From Topomyia yanbarensis (Eukaryota; Arthropoda; Insecta; Diptera; Culicidae), in contig NC_080672.1 of the NCBI RefSeq assembly GCF_030247195.1, positions 398,801,037 through 398,865,036 on the forward strand: a stretch of DNA of 64,000 nucleotides, written 5' to 3'. Shown here one piece after another: positions 21,777-34,300 of the stretch. Under the pieces are notes generated by a model. The model was not told where the DNA came from. It did not search any database and worked only from the letters and a program-made list of their open reading frames with translations. Both the position numbers and the translations under genes were made by a program. How positions within the stretch are numbered: the stretch's first letter is position 1; each line of letters starts with the position of its first letter.

Positions 21777-23785
21777 ATAAATACGTATCACTTGGTAACC
21801 CAGATAAAAATTGGCTATCTTGAGCCGCGCGGTAATCCGTGCACTTTTATGACCACAATGGGTGCGGTTTAAAATGTATCAACAGGGATTGTGTACCAGA
21901 GTTTTGCTAGTACAGGGAGGAGTACTTTGTTGTTCTATCGTGTAGTTGTAGTGGTTGTGCTTTGGCACAAGGTTTTTTGTCTGTACTATACATATAGATG
22001 ATACTAGTCCGACTAGCTCCAGAATGAAACCACTACGTAAGAGAGACGTACCGTGCAACACTCTCATGTGATGTGGTATGTTCAGGAAAAAGCGGTAATC
22101 ACCATCAGCAATCCGACATGCATACAAAGCTTTTGCCATGTCATCGGAGCTTGTGGTGGGAGTACTTTCCTATACATGGCATCATAGAATATTGTTCATG
22201 CGTGTCACTTCTGCTCAACTACGGACGATAGTAAAACTCGTATGAGAATGCATAACTTGTTGACAGTTTCTATTAAACCACAACTTGGGCTATGCATTTT
22301 ACAGCATCAATCATTGGCCTTAATCGGTGCACTTCGGGATAGATTCTGATATTGTGCTGCTGAACTCAGGACAATCGGTTGACCTACATGTACAGCACGC
22401 ACTGGGATCGTTTGTTTGGCATGGTGGGGCTCTGTGTGACTGAAATTGAAGGCTTTTTAAATGCTGTGTGACTCTTCTAGATAATATGCGGGTACTAATT
22501 TTTGTTTGTTTTATTTCCTAATCCGACCAAGGAAAGCTTTTTGCAGCTTCCGTAATTGCTTCTCAGTTTCCGCCCTTTTATCGCCATATTGAAAATTGAT
22601 TCTATTTGCCATTCAGTAAAACCAGATGTTGCGCTACAAACATAAGCAGATGGTAGTCGCCTTTGGTAGCTGAGTACAATTAAATTAATTGCCAAAATAT
22701 GTATTAGTAACATATTCTATCCCATCATCAAGCAAAATCGTAGTTCGGAAGACTGGCGCCATTATTGCTGTGAGAAATAATGTAACGATCGATTTGATGC
22801 TGCACAGAACTGATAGCGATTGGAAAGCACACGGATGCTTCGGTTGCAATTAGTTTTCAATTACATTTCCCAAACGGGTTAGTCCATTGGGAAAATTGAT
22901 TCCGAATCCATTACGGGTGAGAAATTAATTACAGGAGTGAATTATTCTGCTATGATAATAAGTTTATGCTATAGTATCAGTAATCCCTCTTTTACAATAA
23001 TTCACCTTGAATCAAAATTAACGACTTGTAAAACTACTCTCTCATCTTGTAGGTGTGAGGGGCATCAGGACTCGGATAATACTTAAAAAGCACACTTTAA
23101 AGTTCACATAAAGTTCTTAGCGAACTTTTAAGCTGCTTAAGCTTTAATGGAAATTGAAAGCCGCTTAAGCCGCTATTAGACCATAAAACAAATTGCAAAA
23201 TCACTTAAAACGAGAAGCTCATGCAGCTCCCTTATACGAACTTTTGGTTGCTAGGGCAGTGCCAAATGTTGGAGGCTTAACTGAAAATCCGATTTGAAGG
23301 GGTGGCTAATAGCAAAAAAGGGCGACTGACAGCGTTCAAGTAGTACGATGTTCACGTATTAAATTTTGTATCCCGTCAGGGTGATAATTCAATACTGGAA
23401 AATTACCATTTTTTGCTTACTATCTTCTTAGGGTACATTTGTTTATGCAACGATATGCTCACCGCTGTTTGGAACTTTTCACAATTAGGCAATCCATTAG
23501 ACGTTTGTTTGACAATTCAGCGGTGGGTTCTGTCAACAAGTCTGCTCCTGCGAACAGAAAAATTCATCCGGCAAACAACTTTCGTTAGTCCCATTCGTTT
23601 GATGTTGGATCGAATCAGCGATATCGTCGGACATCGCACCCCTCGGAGTAACGTCAGAATAAGTAAACAAGAAATAATCAGCTGATCAGAAACGTCTCAT
23701 GGATTGCCTAACTAGCTGTACTTTTTTTGTTTTCACTTTTGTGAACAAGTTTATAGTAATTTTGGTTTGAAGTTTGTAAATAAAT
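21777..23785. other. Gene-poor stretch
   Basis: No gene was recognised. A 33-codon minus-strand frame at 22511-22612 with a basic C-terminus overlaps an AATAAA, but it is too short to call. The rest is AT-rich with scattered short frames. Confidence 0.35.
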
Positions 23786-23793
23786 AGCATAAG

Positions 23794-24514
23794 CAGCGTG
23801 GCCAACATTTAAAAAAAAAACTGGAACCTTTCTTGAAAAAAAACTGGAAAAAAACTGGATGCTCAAAAAAACCTAATGTTTAAGTCAACGATTCAATGAA
23901 CGTAATTTTTAGTAAATACGTATTCTCCATACCTCCTTTTACTGAAAATTTCAGTCGTTTTTTTTTGAAATTATTGTCCAAATTAAAAAAATATTAAAAC
24001 ATTCGAATTTGATTATAATTGTAATAGTTAGTCGAATTTTACTGTTTTGAAGGTCTCAATCCACACATTCACAAAATCCTAAATTTAAGACCATTTGCTA
24101 AACTTGAGGATGCGCTTAAACCTTTCTTTAGATACCACTACAGCAACTAGCTGAGAATTCAACAAATGATCATCAAAATATTAGATACAATGTAGTTTAT
24201 TGTTTATGTTTGAGTAAAATTCATTTGAAATCGAATCATTTGTACATTCCCGAACCGTTTTACTCACCAATGGTATAAAAAGAGCTCAGGTCACGGTGGA
24301 TTAAAATCTTATTCTGGGGCACTCGGCATTATCCCATGGCTTGCTTGAAAATTCTATGAATCAAGAGTTGTGAGAAAAAAACTAAATATATGAATAATTA
24401 AAAAAAACTGGCTCAAATTTCAAAAAACTGGAAGATTTTTCCAATTGTCTGTTTGACTTGATGCTGTAAAAAAACTGGAAGAATCCAGTTTAAACTGGAA
24501 GGTTGGCATCGCTG
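23794..24514. mobile_element. hAT-like non-autonomous element with 8-bp duplication
   Basis: The ends read CAGCGTGGCCAAC and GTTGGCATCGCTG, imperfect inverted repeats starting CAG as in the hAT superfamily. AGCATAAG occurs on both sides (23786-23793 and 24515-24522), an exact 8-bp duplication as hAT transposases make. The 721-bp interior contains repeated 'aaaaaaactgga' motifs near both ends and has no transposase. Confidence 0.75.
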
Positions 24515-25029
24515 AGCATAAGGTTTAAATAGAGTATCGTTCTTCTCTTGCAAAAAAATGTTCTGGTTATGCTACCCGTGACGGTGACAATGAAAAAGAT
24601 GATGGTTTGTTTTGATGATAAAAGCATACGGTGAGTCAGTTTCAGACCACGAGGAAAGTACGACGTCATGTTTTGTTCCGTGTGGACTTTTTCACATTAA
24701 AATGTCTTACTTCAGTATTGGAGGCTAGGAGTCAATCTAAAATATTTCCTTTGAAAGCAAATTACGTAAGGTTTGCTCGCTTATAACTCAGCTGTTGCTA
24801 GATGGATTTTAATAATTTATACACCAGCCGATTCAGAAACGCCAAACTTGAATACTAGTACAAGCGATAAAAGTAGCGTATTGAAAATGGGTAGAATTAA
24901 AAAGTTAACGAAGAAAGCAAAAATTTCCTTCAACTAGACAGCTATTTCAGGCAGAGCCATCAATAGGAAGAGCCTAAGTGGCTCAATCAAATACGGTAAG
25001 GTTATAAATGAGGCGCAGCGTGTTTGTTT

Positions 25030-25085
25030 CAATCATTCGATGCTCGCATGCCAAATGAGCAACATCATGGCTATAGCGTCCGGTT
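25030..25085 (+). repeat. Short repeat shared with 36535-36595
   Basis: The blocks 'atcattcgatgctcgcatg' and 'ggctatagcgtccggt' occur in the same order and spacing at 36535-36595. Both are in direct orientation. They are likely edges of one dispersed repeat; boundaries were not found. Confidence 0.6.
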
Positions 25086-25439
25086 CTGAAAGTTCTGTTT
25101 AGGGTTCCCATGCCAGTTTTTGGAGGCGAGCTCCGGGTCTTCGTTCAGGCAATTCAGATTTCGTCCGGATAACTCTAGTGGATGATTTTGTAACTCTACG
25201 TTGCCTTTTCTTCGCCTGAAACTCTCAGCATCGTTTTATAAATCGTTCAGCACACGGCTATCATAAATATCACACTCGTGTTGTAAGCCCTAATCGAAAA
25301 GGAGGGCCGCTCTCGGTGTTTGCCAATACATTTAAAACGTGTCCACCACCATTTGGGTTCAAATTTATTTTACCCCACAGATCCTTTGCTTCGGTCTTCA
25401 CAAATTATCTCGAAAAGCACTGCAGTGTGATTTCCTACC

Positions 25440-25660
25440 TTATGTTTGTTAACTGTGGCGCAGAACAATGCTCGCTCAGGTTATCCTTCACAACGAGAGT
25501 GGTTGGTGCTTTTGGATTCTTTGTGGATATCCGAGAAAGCGAAGTACTATACCCAACTAAATCAACAAAACTGTTCACAGATGCGAGAAAAATACACCTA
25601 AACGTGAGTGGCACAGAACGGTGGTGTATTTTGCCAAAACATTACGCTCCACGGTCAATG
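25440..25660 (+). repeat. Dispersed repeat shared with 9590-9800
   Basis: This is the inverted partner of the block inside the TTA-flanked element at 9385-13336. The open frame here (25316-25663) belongs to the repeat and shows no domain. Confidence 0.55.
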
Positions 25661-25663
25661 TGA

Positions 25664-27246
25664 AGAAAATATGACATTTTTCCTCCTAGTGCTACGAATT
25701 ACAAAAGAAATTATACAGAGCATACTTAAATGTTTATAACCTTTCAGATAATAAAAGCGATGAAAGGGTTCCAAAAGTCTGTCGAGAAATTACTTTGATT
25801 CGAATTTATGATTGATTTCAGCGCATACCCTTGTGTCTCTTGAAGTCTGTAAAATTCTCCGCAATCCTACCTTTATTTGAGAGCTCAATCGGTCAAATCG
25901 GTCTTTCAAAACTCCTGATATACTAAACAAATTCGAATAAACTCAGAAAATTTAAGGAAAATAACATCCGCGGTTTGGCGTTCATTGTTACAAATTCCAT
26001 AGGAAAATCATATTCAGATACGAGATGATACCGATGGTTTTTATCGACTAATGAAGCATATACATTGGTCAATACATTGAACTCGAACTTATTTGCTAAA
26101 AAAATCAAATTTGTGTGTATATCTTTTTTGAATTTTTAGAGAACAGAAAATATTGGGCTTTCATTTATTGTTGTTGTAATTACCTTTTTTCAAAAATATG
26201 TATTATTTGAAAAGAACAAAAATTTAAATATAACATTGCTAGTATGCATTTCGTTCTCATTTCGCTGCGATTTTTCTATGGCTACCCATTGAACACGACA
26301 TCAAAACTATTTTTACGTTCAGCATGTTTGTTTTAGTTAACTTTTACAATTGCCAATAGACCATTCTTGCAAAAAAAATTTATATTACCAAAAGCTTGGT
26401 TTTTTATCCGTGATTCGATATTGCATATTGGGGCGATGATTTGGGGCCTCTAACTATTGAAAAAATCAAATATACTTCGAACTGCCCACTTAACCCCATA
26501 TGCTAATGACCTATCTTGCTTCGATTCCCCATATTTTCTGACCATTAAAATGAATTCAGAGTGGGGAAATGTGGCAAGGATGTCAGCTCTGTTAATATAT
26601 CAGTAAAACTTAAGATTTTTCATATAAGTTGCAGATTCTTGCAGATTACGGATATTTCACGGAAGAAAACCAGTTCAACTAGTCTTTAGCATTTTTTAAT
26701 TATGTTAAATATCATCGCATCACTTTTCTGTGTCAAATATATTGCAGACTTTTGTGACAATCTGCAGACTTTTTCGATTTCTACTACTTTTTATCGACCT
26801 GGCATCCCTGATGCTAAAATAATTCATCCAAACCCTGTCAAATTGAAACAAGAAGTAGAAAAAGAAAGGTGTGAACATAATATTTTGTCGTATTTGATTG
26901 CTTTTGAGAACAGAGTATAACATCAATAAAATAAACTCATGCGGTAAACATCTATAGAGAACAGTTGCGCAAAGAGTGAAATCAAAAAAACCTACCTATC
27001 GAGCACAATTGGAACCCATCTCTGATACCTCTGCAGCAAAGTTGGATTCTAATTTTGCTCAATAGGTAGACTTTTTCCGGCTTCACTTTCTGCACGCTCT
27101 TTGCGTACCTTTATACTAGGGCCTTTAGTAAACATTTGTTTACATGGATTTATTCGATGAATGTGAGTGCGATGAATTCTCTGATCTATTAAAAGGGCGA
27201 GATTAAACGTTTTGATGCAATGTTCTATAACGAGACAGGGTGCTAC
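25664..27246. other. AT-rich stretch with traces of repeat
   Basis: No gene was recognised. Around 26630-26815 there are 'ttgcagatt' and 'tctgcagactttt' motifs ending near 'ctggcatccctg', reminiscent of the repeats at 44262-44520 and 62095-62195. This is probably a decayed relative. Confidence 0.35.
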
Positions 27247-27250
27247 AAAT

Positions 27251-27466
27251 CTGGACAAACATATGATTACGGCGTAAAAGCCAATTGTCAAAATTCTCTT
27301 TGAAATTAAATTCCGGACCAACTGTTCATAGCAGTTAATGAGAGAAAACTTTTGTCTTTTGTTTTCTACCAACCTCTGTGATTGGCGAGTTATGGTTTGT
27401 CCAGAATTTCCGCTCAAAGTAAATTTTGACAGTTGGCTTTTACGTCGTAATCATAAGTTTGTCGAG
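27251..27466. mobile_element. MITE family M4, copy 1 (4-bp duplication)
   Basis: The left end CTGGACAAACATATGATTAC and right end GTAATCATAAGTTTGTCGAG are inverted, with a GAAAACTTTTGTC-like centre. AAAT flanks both sides (27247-27250 and 27467-27470). The same family occurs at 50197-50430, with a more distant relative at 44569-44801. No ORF. Confidence 0.75.
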
Positions 27467-27477
27467 AAATCATTATG

Positions 27478-27677
27478 CAGTCATATGATTCTAGTTGGAC
27501 CAAAAAGCATCTGAACGTCAAAATCTCATGTCAAATTGACTTTGACAATCTATCTAACAATCTTTTACACTACTAATGTCTTCTTTGGAGAGTTTTTAAC
27601 ATTTGTCAGCCGTCCAACTAGCTAATTAAATTCGTTAGTTGGACATAGGCTGTGGCCCAACCAGCGAATCACGACTG
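27478..27677. mobile_element. MITE family M2 (CAGTCGTGATTCGCTGG), degraded copy
   Basis: The right end CCAGCGAATCACGACTG followed by TA matches the copies at 42599 and 50590. The interior also matches the 50590 copy in reverse orientation (blocks around 'catctgaacgtcaaaatc' and 'aattcgttagttggac'). The left end is degraded: only CAGTCATATGATTCTAGTTGG resembles the terminal repeat. Confidence 0.75.
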
Positions 27678-27914
27678 TATTTCCTTTCACTAATTTTCCT
27701 TATAGTTCGAAAAAATGACAACCGCACTCAGGCGTAGAGAAATGTTTTCACCTTCTGTATACTACACCTTGTCTTGTCCTGATAAATTTTCTCGAGGTGA
27801 TAAACAAATAAAGTAAGATTCTGCTGCGTAAATTGGCCGTTGTCGGATTTAGTGCAAAGGCGCAAAGAATTGTTTGAGTTTGCCGTGGATAACTTTAAAT
27901 AGTGAATCATAGCT

Positions 27915-28376
27915 TTGTCGTTTCTCGGTGACACCGATGAAACTTACATTATTACCTACCAAGTCTCGGTGGCTACCGAAAGCGACGACGGAATGTGTGT
28001 TGCTCTATATCGGAGAGAGCATCCCGAAAAATGCCGCAAAAAAAGGTTTCGAGATATTCGATACTTACTAAAGGAAAGATTAAGAAACAACAAAAAAATG
28101 ATGTGTGAGAAGTTTCCTAGTAGGTGTTTGATTTTCTATCTTGAGAATGAGAACGCTCAACCGAATCTAACTGAGAATGTACTGGCCGCGCATCGAAATG
28201 GAAACCGAAATTTGTTACTCCGCTTGCTGCTATTCCAAACGCTCCCGACAGACCTGAAATGTCAGAAACTGAAAAATTCGCTATTTGGGAACGAAGAAAA
28301 AAGCAGAAAAGAACTTTCAAACGAAAGGGCTGAATTCTATATTTTGAATATTATGGCAATTAACGTTATCAAATAA
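27915..28376 (+). other. Unrecognised 153-codon open frame without ATG start
   Basis: The frame opens at a TTG; the first ATG is about 26 codons in. The product is basic (RKKRFRDIRYLLKERLRNNKK) and the stop overlaps an AATAAA. No family was recognised, no splice signals were seen, and codon use is not distinctive. It could be a degraded mobile-element gene or chance. Confidence 0.2.
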
Positions 28377-29029
28377 ATGGGTGCATTCTCAATTTTAATG
28401 AGTTTTGTTGTTACACTGTATTAAGTAATATAAGAGTTATAATCACCAAGCGGATTTGTTGTAGATTGGCTCGGAAAACTCCCTGACGAATGTTTCACCA
28501 AGGATGTGACGAACTAGCTTGGGATTATTGGTCACCGAAGATTCTGCTTCAGATTGGTTTTGTTGTACCTCCGAAAATCTTCCTGATGTTTTATAATTGG
28601 TGCAATAATTTCGAATCTGATTGTTCAAAAAATCAAAATTATGAATCTAGCACACTTATTCAAGAGGTCCTAAGTTCAAGTGCCTCTGTTTACTTTCTCG
28701 TCAGTTCTAGACCTATTTCATATTTCACTTAATTCGGCATTCTAGTCGAAATCAACGTCTTTCAATATCTTTAATATATACTGAAACAATGTAAAAGTTT
28801 TATGATGACGCCGTGATAATCGATAGAGAATGTAAACAGAGGCTCATTTTCATTTAGGACCATTTAGACATGTTTGTCTAGAAGTGTGTAAAGGAATATT
28901 AACTAATTAACAAACTAATCTACCAGACAACGTACCCAAAGGAACTGTACATAGAAATGAAAATTTTGTGGGTATAAAATACTTACTGATACTTAGTTCA
29001 ACAATGTATACATATCGAGGTTCGATATA
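28377..29029. other. Gene-free stretch
   Basis: Nothing recognised before the hAT-like MITE at 29038. Confidence 0.35.
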
Positions 29030-29037
29030 GTGTACAG

Positions 29038-29267
29038 CAGTGATTCTCAACCTGAGGTCCGCGGACTCCTAGGGAGCCGTTATGTCGATGTTGGGCGTCC
29101 GGATAGAAAAATATATTTTCCAAGTGCATATTGAAGTTTGAAGTCTTGTTTCCCAACAAACTGAAAATAACATATTGATAGCATACGATGTTTATCCGTA
29201 GGGGTCCGCAGCAACCCAGGGTGATTTCTAAGGAGTCCGTGATACGAAAACAGGTTGAGAACCGCTG
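29038..29267. mobile_element. hAT-like MITE with exact 8-bp duplication
   Basis: The ends CAGTGATTCTCAACCTGAGG and, inverted, CAGCGGTTCTCAACCTG are imperfect terminal repeats with the CAG-TTCTCAA form common among hAT elements. GTGTACAG lies immediately outside both (29030-29037 and 29268-29275), an exact 8-bp duplication. At 230 bp it has no coding capacity. Confidence 0.85.
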
Positions 29268-29513
29268 GTGTACAGTGTTTATTCAGGAACAGCGGTTCGG
29301 AATTCTGAATGGATTCCAGCTCAAATGCAACAACCAATTCCAACTCAATCGGATTCATAATCGGTTGTTGCATTTGAACTGGAATCCATGCACTCAAAAA
29401 AATGTAAACGTTGTGCCTATTGATTTTACACATAGATTTTTGCAATTAGCGGAAGCAGATAGACACTATTTGCTGGCACATAAACCTAATGTGTGTATTT
29501 ACAGGAAATATTA

Positions 29514-29948
29514 GATTCGTAACCCAACTTTGTACCGGGAAACAAGTGCTTTTTATTCTCTCCGGTGTGGTTTAGTTTTTTCGGTGGTACGAAGGTGCTT
29601 GCTGTGGCAGAGGCTGCAGTAAAGCATTACTAATAAACAGTCCCGCGAGTGATAATTGTTACCTGCGATATCAGTTAAAGTAGTGCAGTGAAGTGCGTTA
29701 CTAAACATTTTTCTTGCCTGAAAGACGGCTTTGTTTAGACGAGCTATATCAGCTCTAATGTGTGAAGGTCACGCGGGTGACGAATAAAACAAACGAAGGA
29801 TCAATTCACCTACCAGCTCGTCAGGAACCAACTGGTGAAGTGTTTCGTTTTTTACTTTTCTTATCGATTTTTTTCTTTTTATTGCTTTTGATTTTTTATT
29901 TTGATTTAAGTTAAACAGTGCGGTCGAGCGTGTTGCTCCCGCAACAAA
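29514..29948 (+). promoter_or_regulatory. 5' UTR of LINE copy 2
   Basis: These 435 bases between the duplication and the ORF1 ATG were not seen to resemble the 327-base 5' UTR of copy 1. An internal promoter is expected from family knowledge, not seen directly. Confidence 0.5.
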
Positions 29949-31334
29949 ATGGAACAAACAGAAGGATCACCCTCCGAAGAGGAATATTATGAAGAAGAAG
30001 AACGTATATCTGATACTGAGACAGATAATGTTATGGTCGATCCACTTCCCCCACTTTCCCCCAATGTCTCACAGCCCCCCCGAGTCAAGGTTTACCAGGA
30101 TGGATCCGCTGGTCCTTAAGTGGTATACTTTCGGCCCAAAAATAAACCGTTAAACAGCATAACTGTTGCACGGGAGCTGACAAAACGTTACTCGGCCGTA
30201 ACCGAGATTAAAAAGGTTCAGTCAGACAAACTGCGCGTAGTCGTTACTGACTTGAAACAGGCCAATGATATCGTTAGAAATAGCCTCTTTACGCTGGAGT
30301 ATCGCGTCTACATCCCTTCTCGTGATGTGGAGATCGACGGTGTGGTAAGTGATGCGGGTCTAACTGTCGATGATCTGATGAATGATGGGGCTGGCCGCTT
30401 TAAGGACCCTAACCTTCAATCAGTTAAGATTTTGGAGTGCAAGCAATTGCACTCAAAGTCCATCGAAGATGGTAATTACTATCCATCAGACTCGTTTCGC
30501 GTAACCTTCGCCGGATCTGCACTTCCGAGCTACGTTGAAGTGGGAGGAGCTCGTCTACCTGTACGCCTGTTTGTACCGCGGGTCATGAATTGTTCCAATT
30601 GCAAGCAGCTAGGTCACACGGCCACCTACTGTAGCAACAAGCAACGGTGCGGTAAATGTGGGGAACGCCATGCGGATGATACTTGCAGTAGCCCCGCTGA
30701 GAAGTGTGTTTACTGTGGGGAGAATCCGCATGCACTTTTGACATGCCCAACGTACAAACTTCGCGCGGATAAACTGAAGCGATCCGCCAAAGATCGCTCC
30801 AGACGCTCTTACGCAGAAATGCTTAAAAGAGCTGTTCCACTTATCTCCGAAAACCCATTCGCTCTCTTGCCAACTGACGATAACGCCTCTAACGACCCTT
30901 GCGAGGGGCATTCTTTGGCTCCGCTTGGAAACTCTAGGAAAAGACCTAATCAAAACTCACCTGAACTTCCTCGTAAGGGTCCTAGGTTGTCCCAAACAAG
31001 GGTACAAAATAAAAATAATTCATCAACTGGAAGGGCTGGTACAAATCCGAAGATAATACCTCCTGGTTTTGGGAAATTGAGATACAACCAGGAGTTCCCA
31101 GCACTCCCCGGGGCACCAAAAATCCCAAGTGCTCCAATTTTACAGTCAGAAACTCAACCTAAAACGGGATTCCTTAAATTTTCTGACATTGTGGACTGGA
31201 TATTCACAGCTTTCAACATTACCGATCCTATGAAAAGCTTGCTGGTTGCTATTCTACCAACAGTAAGAACATTTTTAAAACAGTTGACTGAACAATGGCC
31301 CCTCCTTACAGCGATCGTATCCTTCGATGGCTAA
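29949..31334 (+). pseudogene. LINE ORF1, nucleic-acid-binding protein (copy 2), one nonsense codon
   Basis: The ATG at 29949 opens an acidic N-terminus (SPSEEEYYEEEERISDTETD), then a proline-rich stretch. TAA at 30117-30119 interrupts the frame where copy 1 has Phe (TGPF before VVFFRPK). The same frame then continues unbroken to the TAA at 31332-31334. Three zinc knuckles follow the conserved N-terminal domain: CSNCKQLGHTATYC, CGKCGERHADDTC and CVYCGENPHALLTC. The last eight bases, ATGGCTAA, contain both the ORF2 start and the ORF1 stop, so ORF2 probably depends on termination-reinitiation. Only the TAA makes this copy defective. Confidence 0.88.
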
Positions 31335-34300
31335 CTTATTAGACGGAATCAGGGATCTGATCACTGTTTTACAGTGGAACTGCAGAAGCATTATCCCCAA
31401 AATTGATTCATTAAAACACTCGCTAAATTACAATCATTGTGATGCATTTTCCCTATGTGAAACATGGCTAACTTCTAATATAAACCTCAACTTCCACGAT
31501 TTTAACATTATCCGCTTGGATCGAGAAGACTCATATGGGGGGGTACTTTTAGGGATCAAAAAGTGCTACTCCTTCAATCGAATCAACCTCCCTTCGACGC
31601 CAGGCATTGAAGTTGTCGCTTGTCAAACAACAATCAAAGGCAAAGATCTTTGCATTGCTTCTATTTACATTCCTCCTAGGGCCATGATGGGATATCGAAG
31701 ATTCTCCAACGTGATTGAACACCTTCCCTCGCCCCGCCTGCTTCTTGGAGACTTTAACTCTCACGGTACGGGGTGGGGCTGTCTATACGACGATAATCGA
31801 TCTTCGACAATTCAAGACCTTTGTGACAACTTCAATATGACAATTCTGAACACAGGGGAAATGACACGAATTCCTAGACCACCTGCGCAAGCAAGTGCAC
31901 TGGACATATCTTTATGCTCGACATCACTACGGTTAGATTGCAAGTGGAAGGTAATATCTGATCCCCACGGTAGTGACCACTTACCAATTGTAATTGCAAT
32001 CACCACTGGTTCAAGACCATCGACACCAATCAATGTTCCCTATGACCTCACACGAAACATTGATTGGAAGAGCTACGCTGCTGAGATATCCAAAACTATC
32101 GATTCAACACAGATACTTCCCCCGGAGGAAGAATATAAGTTTTTGTCCAACTCGATTCTCGATAGCGCGATTCAAACTCAGACGAAACGAGTACCCGACG
32201 TGAACACCCAAAAACGTTCTCCCAACCCGTGGTGGGACAAAGAGTGCTCAGACGTGTACGCGGAGAAAGCTGCCGCGTATAAAACTTTCCGGAACGACGG
32301 GTTAGTTGCTAGTTATCGAGTGTACGCGATATTAGAAAAGCGAATGAAAAATTTAATGAAAGCTAAGAAACGCAGTTACTGGCGCCGGTTTGTCGACGGG
32401 TTAACAAGAGAAACATCGATGAGCACTCTTTGGGGCACGGCCCGACGTATGCGAAACCGAAACAGTACTAACGAGAGCGTGGAATATTCAAACCGTTGGA
32501 TATTCGATTTCGCCAAGAAGGTTTGTCCGGATTCCGCCCCGGCACAGAAAATCTACCGCGCCGCGTCGCCTTACAATACCGCGAACGAAACACCGTTTAC
32601 GATGGTGGAGTTCTCACTTGCTCTCTTATCATGTAACAATAAAGCCCCGGGGCCAGATAGAATTAAATTCAACTTATTGAAGAATCTGCCAGACTCTGCC
32701 AAAAGACGCTTGTTGAATTTATTTAATAGGTTTCTTGAGGGTAACATTGTCCCACATGACTGGAGACAGGTGAGGGTCATCGCCATCCAAAAACCAGGAA
32801 AACCAGCCTCCGACCACAATTCGTATCGTCCGATCGCAATGCTGTCCTGTATCCGGAAGTTGTTCGAGAAAATGATCCTGTTTCGGCTCGACAATTGGGT
32901 CGAAACAAATGGCTTACTGTCAGATACACAATTTGGCTTCCGCAAAGGCAAAGGGACGAACGATTGCCTTGCGTTGCTCTCAACAGAAATTCAAATGGCA
33001 TATGCTAACAAAGAGCAGATGGCATCAGTATTCTTGGATATTAAGGGGGCTTTCGATTCAGTTTCGATCAACATTCTTTATGAGAAGTTGCACCAGCATG
33101 GTCTTTCGCCAATTTTAAATAACTTTTTGCTAAACCTGTTGTCTGAAAAACAAATGCATTTCTCGCATGGCGATTTATCGACATCACGATTTAGCTACAT
33201 GGGCCTTCCCCAGGGCTCATGTCTAAGCCCTCTCCTCTACAATTTTTACGTGAATGACATTGACGAATGTCTTGTCAATTCCTGCACGCTAAGGCAGCTT
33301 GCAGATGACGGTGTGGTCTCTATTACAGGTCCTAAAGCCGTCGACTTGCAAGGACCACTGCAAGATACCTTGGACAATTTGTCTGCATGGGCTCTCCAAC
33401 TGGGTATCGAGTTCTCCACGGAGAAAACTGAGCTAGTCGTATTTTCTAGAAAGCGTGAACCAGCGCAACTACAGCTTCAATTAATGGATCAAACTATTGC
33501 TCAGGCTTCAACATTCAAATATCTCGGGGTATGGTTCGACTCTAAAGGTACCTGGGGATGTCACATTAGGTATCTGAAACAGAAGTGCCAACAAAGGATC
33601 AACTTTTTCCGTACAATAACTGGAACATGGTGGGGTGCCCATCCAGGAGACCTAATCAGGTTGTACCAAACAACGATATTATCAGTGTTGGAGTACGGAT
33701 GTTTCTGCTTTCGCTCCGCTGCGAACATACACTTCATCAAACTGGAGCGAATCCAGTATCGTTGCTTGCGTATTGCCTTGGGTTGCATGCACTCGACCCA
33801 TACGATGAGTCTCGAAGTGCTGGCGGGCGTTCTTCCGCTGAAAAATCGATTCTGGGACCTCTCATATCGATTGCTCATTCGATGCGATATTCTGAACCCA
33901 TTGGTGATTGCAAATTGCGAAAGGCTTGTCGAGCTTAATTCTCAGACCCGATTCATGTCCTTGTACTTCGATTACATGGCACAGAACATCAATTCATCTA
34001 CATATAACGTCAACCGTGCTCATCTCTTAGATACTTCTGATCCAACTGTATTTTTCGATACATCCATGAAGGAAGAGATTTGTGGAATTCCGGATCATAT
34101 TCGCCCACAAGTGGTCCCAAATATTTTCTATAACAAATACCATCAAGTCGACTGCGCCAAAATGTTCTACACTGACGGATCAATTCTCGACGGGTCCACA
34201 GGCTTCGGTATCTTCAACGAAAATCTTGCTGCCTCATTCAAACTCAATGATCCTGCTTCAATTTACGTCGCAGAATTAGCTGCCATTCAGTATACTCTCG

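Noticed and set aside
22511..22612. 33-codon minus-strand frame with a charged, helical C-terminus next to an AATAAA
   Set aside because: Too short, no family match I can name, and stops close upstream. It could be a terminal exon but nothing supports it.
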